From the NCBI GenBank assembly GCA_030429205.1, contig JAUICZ010000001.1, positions 610,806 to 674,805 of the forward strand: a DNA stretch of 64,000 nt. Reading direction: 5' to 3'. A model generated the notes under the pieces. It ran no database searches. It was not told where the DNA came from and saw nothing but the letters and a program-made list of their open reading frames with translations. This stretch comes from Bacteroidia bacterium (GTDB lineage: Bacteria > Bacteroidota > Bacteroidia > Chitinophagales > Chitinophagaceae). Positions 28,750 through 36,870 of this stretch are shown here, one piece after another. Positions within the stretch are counted from its first letter, which is position 1; every line of letters begins with the position of its first letter. A program made the position numbers and the translations under genes.

Positions 28750-30618
28750 CTACCTACCCATATACACCATCAGAATTTGGACATCGCTGGGATTAACCCC
28801 ACTGATGCGACTAGCCTGACCTAATGTGCCTGGTTTTATTTTTGTGAGTTTTTGACGAGCCTCTGCTGAAAGCGCAGTGAGCTTTGCATAATCGAAATTG
28901 GCAGGGATGATAGCATCTTCCAAAGAGGCCATTTTTTTCACCAACTCTTTTTCTTTTTCTATATAGGTTTCGTACTTGGCTTGTATTTCTGCCTGCTCCA
29001 GAGTCAACACATCTGCCTCTCCAATAGCTTCTTTTAACCCTGCAATCTCTTCAGACATCTGCTTCAGCCCCACACCCGGACGCAGTAGAATCTTCGCCGC
29101 CCGTGTTTTTTCTGTGAGTGGAGAAGAACCCAGCTTTTCCAGATATGGGTTACCTGCATCCGGCTCTACTGGAAACTCTGCCAATATTTCCCTGATACGG
29201 CTTACGCTCTTTTGTTTCTCTTCCACCATTTTTAAGCGCTCGTCACTGGCTAAACCCAGCTCATGACCCAATGGGGTTAGCCTTAAATCTGCATTATCCT
29301 GACGCAATAATGTGCGGAACTCTGCCCTGCTGGTAAACATGCGGTATGGCTCATCTGTACCCTTGTTGATCAAGTCGTCTATCAGCACCCCAATATATGC
29401 GTCACTACGCTTGAGTATTACCGGCTCTTGTTCCTGCACTTTTCTGTGTGCATTAATTCCAGCCATCAAACCCTGGCAAGCCGCCTCCTCATACCCGGTA
29501 GTGCCATTGATCTGCCCTGCGAAATACAAGTTGTTCACCAGCTTTGTTTCTAGTGTAAACTGTAGTTGTGTAGGCGGAAAATAATCGTATTCTATAGCAT
29601 AGCCCGGGCGGAAAAACTTGCAATTCTCAAAACCAGGAACCATTCTCAATGCATTGTACTGCACCTCTTCCGGCAAAGAAGTGCTAAACCCGTTCACATA
29701 TATTTCTACAGTATCCCAACCTTCGGGCTCTACAAAAAGCTGGTGTCTTTCCCTTTCTGCAAAGCGGCTGATCTTATCTTCAATACTTGGGCAATAGCGT
29801 GGTCCGCTACCTTTTATCCTCCCTTGATACATAGGCGACTGGTCGAAACCTGTCTTTAATATCTCGTGTACTTCAGGGCTTGTGTAGGTTATCCAGCAAT
29901 TTCTTTGGTTTTCCGGCTTAAGTTTCTCAAAAGGTAAGTAAGAAAAACCTGTTATTTCTTCATCTCCTTCCTGAACTTCCATTTTACTATAGTCCAGACT
30001 ACGTCCATCTACTCTGGGAGGAGTGCCGGTTTTCAATCTATCACTCTCAAAACCCAGTTCTACCAGCTGTTCGGTAATACCAACAGCGCCTTTTTCACCC
30101 ATTCTACCACCACCAAACTGCTTGTCTCCAACGTGGATTGTCCCATTCAAGAAAGTTCCGTTAGTAAGAATTACCGCTTTACCCTTTATTTCCTGCCCCA
30201 TTCCGGTGCGTACACCAACCACTGTTCCACGTGAAACAAGCAAACTGGTAACCATATCCTGCCAAAAGTCAAGGTTTGGGGTATGCTCAAGCATATCCCT
30301 CCATAGTTTAGCAAATAAAAGCCTGTCATTCTGGGTGCGTGGGCTCCACATACCAGGTCCTTTAGACCTGTTCAGCATACGGAATTGAATCATGCTTTTA
30401 TCACTGACAATTCCACTATAGCCTCCCAATGCATCAATTTCTCTAACTATTTGCCCTTTGGCAATACCCCCCATTGCAGGATTGCAGCTCATATTGGCTA
30501 TAGTCTGCATATTCATTGTTACCAATAAGGTTTTAGAACCCATATTAGCAGCAGCAGCAGCAGCTTCACAACCTGCATGCCCACCTCCAACTACTATTAC
30601 ATCATACTCAGGAAACAT
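28750..30618 (-). CDS. mnmG: tRNA uridine-5-carboxymethylaminomethyl modification enzyme MnmG
   Basis: The 622-aa FAD protein acts with MnmE to install the (carboxymethyl)aminomethyl group at U34 of certain tRNAs. It shows the dinucleotide-binding start DVIVVGGGHAGCEAAAAAANMGSKTLL, then CNPAMGGIAKGQIVREIDALGG, RMLNRSKGPGMWSPRTQ, LKTGTPPRVDGRSLD, GQINGTTGYEEAACQGLMAGINA and the C-terminal GEADVL/SRISGVNPSDVQIL helical domain. Length is normal. In many bacteria mnmG (gidA) lies close to the replication origin. A consensus parS site lies inside this gene (30223-30238). The -7 element is 5 nt upstream of the ATG. Confidence 0.96.
   Translation of the reverse strand: MFPEYDVIVVGGGHAGCEAAAAAANMGSKTLLVTMNMQTIANMSCNPAMGGIAKGQIVREIDALGGYSGIVSDKSMIQFRMLNRSKGPGMWSPRTQNDRLLFAKLWRDMLEHTPNLDFWQDMVTSLLVSRGTVVGVRTGMGQEIKGKAVILTNGTFLNGTIHVGDKQFGGGRMGEKGAVGITEQLVELGFESDRLKTGTPPRVDGRSLDYSKMEVQEGDEEITGFSYLPFEKLKPENQRNCWITYTSPEVHEILKTGFDQSPMYQGRIKGSGPRYCPSIEDKISRFAERERHQLFVEPEGWDTVEIYVNGFSTSLPEEVQYNALRMVPGFENCKFFRPGYAIEYDYFPPTQLQFTLETKLVNNLYFAGQINGTTGYEEAACQGLMAGINAHRKVQEQEPVILKRSDAYIGVLIDDLINKGTDEPYRMFTSRAEFRTLLRQDNADLRLTPLGHELGLASDERLKMVEEKQKSVSRIREILAEFPVEPDAGNPYLEKLGSSPLTEKTRAAKILLRPGVGLKQMSEEIAGLKEAIGEADVLTLEQAEIQAKYETYIEKEKELVKKMASLEDAIIPANFDYAKLTALSAEARQKLTKIKPGTLGQASRISGVNPSDVQILMVYMGR
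30223..30238. promoter_or_regulatory. parS-like ParB-binding site 1, inside mnmG
   Basis: TGTTCCACGTGAAACA matches the widely conserved chromosomal parS consensus TGTTNCACGTGAAACA at every specified position. It is embedded in mnmG coding sequence. Confidence 0.75.
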
Positions 30619-30623
30619 AGTTG

Positions 30624-30631
30624 CAAAGGTA
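30624..30631 (-). promoter_or_regulatory. -7 element for mnmG, next to the start codon
   Basis: Minus-strand TACCTTTG fits TAnnTTTG, with a TTG 23 nt further upstream (30655-30657). It ends 5 nt before the ATG at 30618, predicting a nearly leaderless transcript. Confidence 0.5.
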
Positions 30632-30840
30632 CTACAACCAAACTATTTGAAGGTCAATAATGTCTATAAGTACATTATACATAATAGATACAAAAACCCA
30701 GATGCTATATAATAGCATATAGAGGAACAAAGGCTTAAAAGATAGAAACAAAAGAGCACAACACTATAGAACAGCGAATAAAAGGAGCCGTTTTAAACAA
30801 ACAAATTGATTATCAATATGTTAGACAAACTAAAGGGCTA

Positions 30841-30856
30841 TGTTTCACGTGGAACT
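30841..30856. promoter_or_regulatory. parS-like site 2, at the start of the barrel gene
   Basis: TGTTTCACGTGGAACT has the central CACGTG and matches the parS consensus except for two positions in the right arm. It ends directly before the ATG at 30857. Confidence 0.65.
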
Positions 30857-31546
30857 ATGAACTACAAAAGTATTCTAATAATAATTATGGCGGCTGTAGT
30901 TTCTACAAGCTCTAGCTATGCTCAATATTTAAACATAGGGTTAAGAGGTGGCGTTGGTACATCATATACTTTGGGTGGCATCTTATATCCGGAAAACTAC
31001 AGAACAACCCTTGAAAAACAGGTTTATATATCATATAGCCTCAAAAAAGTATTATTTGAGTTAAATACTAGTAAATATTATGAGTATGAATCTTATCCGG
31101 CATTGGTATTCTCTACACATACATTGAGTAACCAGCCAGAAATAACAACATATGGCGGGTACAGCATAGTAAGTAAGATAAATACAGGGATATCTACAAG
31201 GTATAGTATTGTATCAAACAAAAGTCTAAATATAGCCTTAGGTACAGGTCTTATATGGCATAGATCTATTGAAAACTACTATACACAACGGCCGATAAGT
31301 CATAATAGTGGTGAAATATCGAATAGCCAATACATATACAAAGCTAACCATCTACTACTAGAGGGCTCTATTTATGCAGAATATAGGATTCTGTACAGAT
31401 TAAACATCAATATACTAATAAGATCCTTGTATAATCTAGGCTATTTTGGAAACACAATACACTACAGAAGTGACCTAAGGGCAAACAGGAGTTCAGTAAT
31501 ATTAGGCATAGGGTATAATATTATAGTTCCACGTGGAACAAAATAA
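30857..31546 (+). CDS. Small outer-membrane beta-barrel-like protein, flanked by parS-like sites
   Basis: A 229-aa protein with a signal peptide (MNYKSILIIIMAAVVSTSSSYAQ), followed by alternating hydrophobic and polar strands: LNIGLRGGVGTSYTLGGIL, ISYSLKKVLFELNTSKYYEY, NIALGTGLIWHRSIENYY, SSVILGIGYNIIV. This looks like an outer-membrane or surface barrel; I do not recognise the family. ATG 30857 is preferred because it begins the signal peptide, while an upstream in-frame ATG at 30818 would add 13 unlikely residues. One parS-like palindrome ends just before the start and another encodes the C-terminal VPRGT. Base composition is AT-rich. Confidence 0.65.
   Translation: MNYKSILIIIMAAVVSTSSSYAQYLNIGLRGGVGTSYTLGGILYPENYRTTLEKQVYISYSLKKVLFELNTSKYYEYESYPALVFSTHTLSNQPEITTYGGYSIVSKINTGISTRYSIVSNKSLNIALGTGLIWHRSIENYYTQRPISHNSGEISNSQYIYKANHLLLEGSIYAEYRILYRLNINILIRSLYNLGYFGNTIHYRSDLRANRSSVILGIGYNIIVPRGTK
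31525..31540. promoter_or_regulatory. parS-like site 3, in the 3' end of the barrel gene
   Basis: AGTTCCACGTGGAACA contains the 14-bp perfect palindrome GTTCCACGTGGAAC. It encodes the last residues (VPRGT) before the stop codon. Confidence 0.65.
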
Positions 31547-31575
31547 TCTAATATCAGTACTATAAGGGTCGTATA

Positions 31576-31605
31576 TTTATATAGTTCCACGTGGAACTAT
31601 ATAAA
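31576..31605. promoter_or_regulatory. parS-like site 4 within a 30-bp perfect palindrome
   Basis: The core GTTCCACGTGGAAC (31584-31597) is identical to site 3. Here the symmetry extends to 15 bp on each side. It lies between the barrel gene and the amidohydrolase gene. Confidence 0.65.
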
Positions 31606-31613
31606 AACTAAAT

Positions 31614-33260
31614 ATGAACAACAGTATACTAATAGCTTTAGTACTTTATCTAGCACTAATATCGTGTAATGAGAAGCGTGAAGTAGATACAATTATATAC
31701 GGTGCAAAGGTATATACCTGCGATAGTGCATTTAAAACAGTAGAAGCCGTAGCTATAAAAGATGGTTTAATAGTATTAGCAGAAGAAAAGCAAACGGTAA
31801 ACTCACTATACAATGCTAAGAAGATAATAAATGCATCAGGTAAATACATTTATCCTGGCTTTATAGATGCACATTGCCACTTTAGTGGTTATGCACACAA
31901 CAAATACATGTGCGAATTAAGGGGAACATCCTCCTTTCAGGATGTAATAAACAAAGTAATAGCTTATGAGAAACAGAATAATCTAGCATGGATATATGGT
32001 AGAGGTTGGGATCAAAATGATTGGAGCGATAAAGAATATCCTACAAAAGAAATACTGGATAGCCTTTTCCCTAACAAACCAGTTATCCTACGTAGAGTAG
32101 ACGGACATGCTTTACTGTGCAACCAGGTAGCATTAAATAAAGCAGGAATAACCACAACAACAATTATTGAAGGAGGTATAATTGAAAAGAAAAATGGTCA
32201 ACTAACAGGTATACTTGTAGATAATGCAGCAAACCCTGTACTGAATAATATACCGGGGTTGAACAAAGACCAGGCCGAAACATACTACCTACAAGCAGAA
32301 CAAGATTGTTTTAAAGAAGGCTTGACGATGGTTGTGGATTGTGGGGTGAAAGCAAATAAAATAAAACAACTACAATCTCTGTACGAAGAAAATAAACTTC
32401 ACATTGCAAACGCTATTCTGTTAGATCAGGAAGATGAAACAATAAACCAATACGTGTCAAACGGCTTTTATAAAAAAGGACAGTTCCAAATAAATGGAAT
32501 TAAGCTATACGCAGATGGAGCACTCGGTTCAAGAGGTGCAAGATTAATTAAAGAATATTCTGACAAACATGGTCATTATGGTATGATGTTAACTGATACA
32601 GCTAAAATGAACCTATTAGCAAAGCTTTCTATAAAGCATGAGCTTCAACTGTGCACACATGCCATAGGGGATAGTGCAAACCATGCGATTCTCAGGCTTT
32701 ATAGCAATTTTCTAGAAAAAGGTAATGATAAAAGATGGCGGATAGAACACGCACAAGTAGTTGATAATCAATATATTAAACTGTATTCTGAGTACAAAAT
32801 AATACCCTCTGTACAACCTACTCATGCTATATCTGATATGTCTTGGGCGCTTTATAGATTAGGAAAAGATAGATTACCTACAGCTTACGCTTATAAAGAG
32901 CTATTAAATCAAAATGGGTGGATTGCATTGGGTACAGATTTTCCAGTAGAAGAAATTAGCCCTCTGGCAACATTTTATACTGCAGTAGCAAGAAAGGATA
33001 AAAACGGTTTTCCTGAAAAAGGGTTCTTAATAGAAAATGCACTCAGCAGAAAAGAAGCATTATATGGTATGACAACCTGGGCTGCAAAAAGTGTTTTTTG
33101 GGAAAAAGAAAAAGGAAGTATTGAAGTAGGAAAACATGCAGACCTTATTATACTGGATAGAGATATAATGACAATACCCGAAGAAGATATTTTAGAAACT
33201 AAAGTTGAGTATACAATTGTAAAAGGAGAAATAGTTTATATAAAAAAAGAGGCCGAATAA
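31614..33260 (+). CDS. YtcJ-like metal-dependent amidohydrolase lipoprotein
   Basis: The 548-aa protein has a lipoprotein signal (LALISC, Cys18), so it is exported and anchored. The amidohydrolase_3 (YtcJ/LAF3) pattern follows: DTIIYGAKVYTCDSAFKTVEAVAIKDGLI, YIYPGFIDAHCHFSGYA (metal-binding HxH), WIYGRGWDQNDW, RRVDGHALLCNQVAL, KLYADGALGSRGA, LCTHAIGDSANHAIL, RIEHAQVV and LGTDFPVEEISP with a catalytic Asp. The family hydrolyses C-N bonds of unknown natural substrates. Its C-terminal codons overlap a terminator hairpin that serves the convergent gene. Confidence 0.88.
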   Translation: MNNSILIALVLYLALISCNEKREVDTIIYGAKVYTCDSAFKTVEAVAIKDGLIVLAEEKQTVNSLYNAKKIINASGKYIYPGFIDAHCHFSGYAHNKYMCELRGTSSFQDVINKVIAYEKQNNLAWIYGRGWDQNDWSDKEYPTKEILDSLFPNKPVILRRVDGHALLCNQVALNKAGITTTTIIEGGIIEKKNGQLTGILVDNAANPVLNNIPGLNKDQAETYYLQAEQDCFKEGLTMVVDCGVKANKIKQLQSLYEENKLHIANAILLDQEDETINQYVSNGFYKKGQFQINGIKLYADGALGSRGARLIKEYSDKHGHYGMMLTDTAKMNLLAKLSIKHELQLCTHAIGDSANHAILRLYSNFLEKGNDKRWRIEHAQVVDNQYIKLYSEYKIIPSVQPTHAISDMSWALYRLGKDRLPTAYAYKELLNQNGWIALGTDFPVEEISPLATFYTAVARKDKNGFPEKGFLIENALSRKEALYGMTTWAAKSVFWEKEKGSIEVGKHADLIILDRDIMTIPEEDILETKVEYTIVKGEIVYIKKEAE

Positions 33261-33270
33261 ATCAGCCTCT
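33242..33270 (-). terminator. Terminator of the PA-domain gene, overlapping the amidohydrolase 3' end
   Basis: AGAGGC (33248-33253) and GCCTCT (33265-33270) form the stem. On the minus strand it is followed by TTTTTTT. The T-run and left arm are the last codons of the amidohydrolase gene, and its stop codon is in the loop. Confidence 0.75.
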
Positions 33271-33292
33271 CTATTATTGAAAAAATTACAAA

Positions 33293-35230
33293 CTACTTTA
33301 CTACTGTAAACTTCCTCACCTTTATCTTATCATCTACATCAATCATCATGTAATAATTACCGGCAGCAAGTTTATCAGTAGATACTGAATAAGTATCACT
33401 ACCTGAAACTTGTTCGTGAGTTGTTTCCGTAACTCTTGCACCAATACCATCCATTACTACATAGTGAATTTTGTCTGCATCTTCATCAAGCTCTACAGAT
33501 ACATTAATTACATCTGTTGCAGGGTTAGGATATAAACCTACATTGAAGCTTGATTTTTCTTTCTGTACATCATCTACATCAACAGTCCATAAAGACATCT
33601 CTAAAGGAATAGATGGAACCATACCTGATTTTTGTTGAGAGTATCTTGTAGAGTCTACATTGAAATAGAATCTTGCAAAAGGGAAGTGTTGCATTAGCTG
33701 AGAAGGATCTTCGTTTAACAACGCCTGATAGTTAGCACTGTACATTGGAGCATAAGCATCATACGCTTTAGAGCTGGCATGGAACCTAGCCCATGACCTT
33801 ACAAAGTAATTGCTTTGCCCATCACAGTTAATATATGTATTTGTAGGTACTGTACAGGTTACCCAATACCATGTGTTAGCTTTGTTAGAAAGCTTCTTCG
33901 TTTCATCGTAAGCGTCTTTAATTTCTACAGTAAACCTTTGACCCGAAGTATCTCCGGTACCATAAACTTTTTTACCTACACCTACTATGTTTATTTCACC
34001 TGCTTGTACTACACTATCACCAGACTGATCATTCCATTCCCATATCCAAATTAATACTTCACCTGTACTACTCATGTCGCCACCACCACTAATGGTTAAA
34101 CCAAAAGTTGCTCTTTCAAAATAGTAATCTGGTTTTTCAAGATAATAGAATGGTCCCCATGTAAAGTCACCTTGTGTATTGTTCTGAGAGTTTACAACAG
34201 TGTAACTAATATTTGATAATGCATGATTGTTAGTAAAGTCGTATCTACCCTTAGAGTATAATTGTCTCTTAACATAAAACGAAGCTTCCTGAACATTATC
34301 ACCAGGAAAATCATCCGGCCAGTTACCAGCTTTTACTTCATATTTAATATCGTATCTACCGGTAGTAGTAGCTGTTAAACCATAAGTCTGGTCTATAATT
34401 GGAGAAATAATAGAATCACCTGGGGCAAAACTTGCTACAGTTGTAGAATCTTCTCTAACTACTGACGTACTACCACCATCAGGTGTCCATGATAATGTAG
34501 ATTTCAAAACTACATTAGTAGCTGTTGTAGTACCAAAGTTACCAATAACTGCTGCACCTAAGTTTTTAAATGCTTCACTGGAAGTGTTTTTTATCTGTGC
34601 AAGCGGAATTGAATATGCATGAGATAAAGCCACACCATTTGTTAAAATACCAAGGTCATTATTAAAACCATTACCCCAAGATGTCATTGAAACTTTTACA
34701 CCCGGAGCATCTACCATAGCTTCAATAGCTGCGCCATCTACATCAGATACCATGATTACAGGAATAGTAACCTGACCGCCAACAGCACCTTTACCCATAC
34801 CAACAGGACCACCTGATACATTATTAACGATAATACATGCTACAGCGCCTGCATCTTGTGCAGCTTTTGCTTTCGCCCCAAATTCGCAATTACCTCTTTT
34901 TACTAATGCAATTTTACCAGATAATGATGCACCGTTAGTAAGTGTAACACATGCTTCATAAGGATCTGCCTTTACAACATCAACATTTAAAATAGGGCTA
35001 CCTAAAGCTCTTATAGATTGTCCCCACTCATTGGCTCCACCTCCACCATCATTAGCAATAGTGTATGTAACCGGCCCTGCTAAACTAGCCGGCGATGTTA
35101 CTGATACTCTTTCACCAACATAATCTATATACCAGTTTTCATCATAATTACCCATATTCTGGGCATTTAGAAATAATGGTGCACATAGCATAAAAATAAG
35201 TGCACTCAATAAAAAGTTGAGTTTCTTCAT
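33293..35230 (-). CDS. PA-domain protein with T9SS type A sorting domain
   Basis: A 645-aa secreted protein with a signal peptide (MKKLNFLLSALIFMLCAPLFLNAQ). A protease-associated (PA) domain is near residues 85-180 (ACVTLTNGASLSGKIALVKRGNCEFGAKAKAAQDAGAVACIIVNN, IPVIMVSDVDGAAIEAM). A central region of unrecognised fold with many aromatic strands follows. The last roughly 75 residues are a type A sorting domain (VGLYPNPATDVINVSVEL, YSVSTDKLAAGNYYMMIDVDDKIKVRKFTVVK). No protease catalytic domain was seen. It is expected to be secreted by T9SS and attached or released at the surface. Confidence 0.85.
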   Translation of the reverse strand: MKKLNFLLSALIFMLCAPLFLNAQNMGNYDENWYIDYVGERVSVTSPASLAGPVTYTIANDGGGGANEWGQSIRALGSPILNVDVVKADPYEACVTLTNGASLSGKIALVKRGNCEFGAKAKAAQDAGAVACIIVNNVSGGPVGMGKGAVGGQVTIPVIMVSDVDGAAIEAMVDAPGVKVSMTSWGNGFNNDLGILTNGVALSHAYSIPLAQIKNTSSEAFKNLGAAVIGNFGTTTATNVVLKSTLSWTPDGGSTSVVREDSTTVASFAPGDSIISPIIDQTYGLTATTTGRYDIKYEVKAGNWPDDFPGDNVQEASFYVKRQLYSKGRYDFTNNHALSNISYTVVNSQNNTQGDFTWGPFYYLEKPDYYFERATFGLTISGGGDMSSTGEVLIWIWEWNDQSGDSVVQAGEINIVGVGKKVYGTGDTSGQRFTVEIKDAYDETKKLSNKANTWYWVTCTVPTNTYINCDGQSNYFVRSWARFHASSKAYDAYAPMYSANYQALLNEDPSQLMQHFPFARFYFNVDSTRYSQQKSGMVPSIPLEMSLWTVDVDDVQKEKSSFNVGLYPNPATDVINVSVELDEDADKIHYVVMDGIGARVTETTHEQVSGSDTYSVSTDKLAAGNYYMMIDVDDKIKVRKFTVVK

Positions 35231-35300
35231 AGTATAACCTTTTAGAAAATGTTAAATTTTTAACAAGTCTTCTAAAATATAACCTTTTAACATTATTTCA

Positions 35301-35324
35301 AAAAAAATCCCCCTAATCGGGGGA
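35301..35324 (-). terminator. Terminator of nadA
   Basis: TCCCCC and GGGGGA form a GC-rich stem with a 5-nt loop, followed on the minus strand by a run of T residues. Confidence 0.88.
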
Positions 35325-35349
35325 GATAATATAATTATATGACTAATAC

Positions 35350-36360
35350 CTAGCCGATACCTAATTCTTTACTGAGTTCAAGCATTTTATCGATAGGTGT
35401 TTTTGCCGCTAATCTTAAATCTTCAGGCATAGTTATCTCTGGTAACTTATGCTTCATACATAAATACAATTTTTCTAATGTATTTAATTTCATATGAGGA
35501 CAATCATTACAAGCACATGAATTATCTGGTGGAGCCGGTATAAATGTTTTATCAGGAGACTGCTTTTCCATTTGGTGAAGAATACCTGTTTCCGTAGCCA
35601 CAATAAAACTATTGCTCTTACTTTCTTTTGTATACGTCAACAATTGGGTTGTAGAACCTATAAAGTCCGCGATGTTTAATAAAGCATCTTCACATTCGGG
35701 ATGTGCTATAAATTCAGCATCCGGGTTTCTTTCTTTCAATCGGGTAATCTTTTCTAAAGAAAATAATTCGTGAACCATGCAAGCACCATTCCACAAAACC
35801 ATCTTCCTATTACTTACCTTGTTAATATATGCACCTAGGTTCTTATCCGGTGCAAATATTATTTTTTGATCTTCGGGTAAATGCTCTACAATTTTTCTTG
35901 CATTGGATGAAGTACAAATGATATCGCTAAGTGCCTTTATACCTGCAGAACAATTTATATATGATATTACTATATGATCTGGATGCTTTTCTTTGAACCT
36001 TTGAAAGACAGCAGGTGGACAGCTATCGCTTAAAGAGCAACCAGCCTTTAAATCAGGTAAGAGAACCTTTTTTGTTGGGTTAAGAATCTTTGCTGTCTCT
36101 GCCATGAAGTGTACACCGGCAAACACAATGATATCTGCATCTGTACTTGCGGCTTTCTGCGCCAACCCAAGACTATCTCCAATGTAATCAGCAACATCCT
36201 GTATATCAGGCTCCTGGTAGTAATGTGCAAGCAGTATGGCATTTTTCTCTTTTTTAAGTCTTTCAATTTCGGCGAACAAATCTAAGGTAGGATCAATTTC
36301 CAAATCGAGAAAACCTTTTCGTTCCAAATTTTCGACCGCCGCAGTAGTGTTATTAACCAT
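35350..36360 (-). CDS. nadA: Quinolinate synthase NadA
   Basis: The 336-aa 4Fe-4S enzyme condenses iminoaspartate with dihydroxyacetone phosphate to make quinolinate for de novo NAD synthesis. Recognised blocks are [65 protein letters not shown] (cluster ligand Cys108), [36 protein letters not shown] (second ligand) and [12 protein letters not shown] (third ligand). Length is normal. Neither nadB nor nadC is adjacent. A TTG-N18-TACATTTG promoter lies about 90 nt upstream, and a strong terminator follows. Confidence 0.96.
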   Translation of the reverse strand: MVNNTTAAVENLERKGFLDLEIDPTLDLFAEIERLKKEKNAILLAHYYQEPDIQDVADYIGDSLGLAQKAASTDADIIVFAGVHFMAETAKILNPTKKVLLPDLKAGCSLSDSCPPAVFQRFKEKHPDHIVISYINCSAGIKALSDIICTSSNARKIVEHLPEDQKIIFAPDKNLGAYINKVSNRKMVLWNGACMVHELFSLEKITRLKERNPDAEFIAHPECEDALLNIADFIGSTTQLLTYTKESKSNSFIVATETGILHQMEKQSPDKTFIPAPPDNSCACNDCPHMKLNTLEKLYLCMKHKLPEITMPEDLRLAAKTPIDKMLELSKELGIG

Positions 36361-36447
36361 CTTAATACTTAATAGAATATTTATTTAAAAAAAGGCTATT
36401 ATCATTAGGAGTGTGAATCTGGGGGAATTAAGTAATAATTCTACTTG

Positions 36448-36476
36448 CAAATGTAAAATAGATATTCCATACCCAA
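36448..36476 (-). promoter_or_regulatory. Promoter of nadA (-33 and -7)
   Basis: On the minus strand, TTG (36474-36476), 18 nt and TACATTTG (36448-36455) match both halves of the Bacteroidota sigma-A promoter (TTG, 17-23 nt, TAnnTTTG). It predicts a leader of about 80 nt. This is the best two-part match found in the window. Confidence 0.6.
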
Positions 36477-36827
36477 GATATTAAATCGATATCCACATTT
36501 ATAATGCCCGTAAAATAAGGAAACCCACATAATTCACAGATTATATGAGTAGAATATCATGTGTGCAAATTGAGAGAGGTGAATTTCGTAGATCGATGTT
36601 AATATCTGGTAACTTTTATCTAATAAAATCGTAACCTTAAATTAATATTTTATTGATGTGGGGGTAACAGCATACAAATGCAATTAAATACTTAGTTTAT
36701 ACACTATGCTGTCTGAATAACTATTTTTCTAGTATATAATTTCTTTTTATTGCGATAAAATTAGGCCTGTATATACCTTATTATATATTAAATGCCCCTG
36801 ATATAGCCAAAATCACATTTTTTCATA
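36477..36827. other. AT-rich intergenic stretch between nadA and the foldase gene
   Basis: Part of the 510-bp divergent gap. No ORF with coding character, tRNA, repeat or terminator was recognised. One near-match to a DnaA box (ATATCCACA, 36489-36497) is present but isolated. The two flanking promoters are listed separately. Confidence 0.5.
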
Positions 36828-36835
36828 TAAATTTG
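36828..36835 (+). promoter_or_regulatory. Candidate -7 element for the PPIase gene
   Basis: TAAATTTG fits TAnnTTTG, 35 nt upstream of the ATG at 36871. No -33 TTG at the usual distance. Confidence 0.45.
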
Positions 36836-36870
36836 CCGTCCTTACAATAATTAGATAAACGATACTAAGT

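Noticed and set aside
36361-36870. 510-bp divergent gap as oriC
   Set aside because: Only one imperfect DnaA box was seen, without a cluster or GTP-rich repeats; promoter elements account for both sides.
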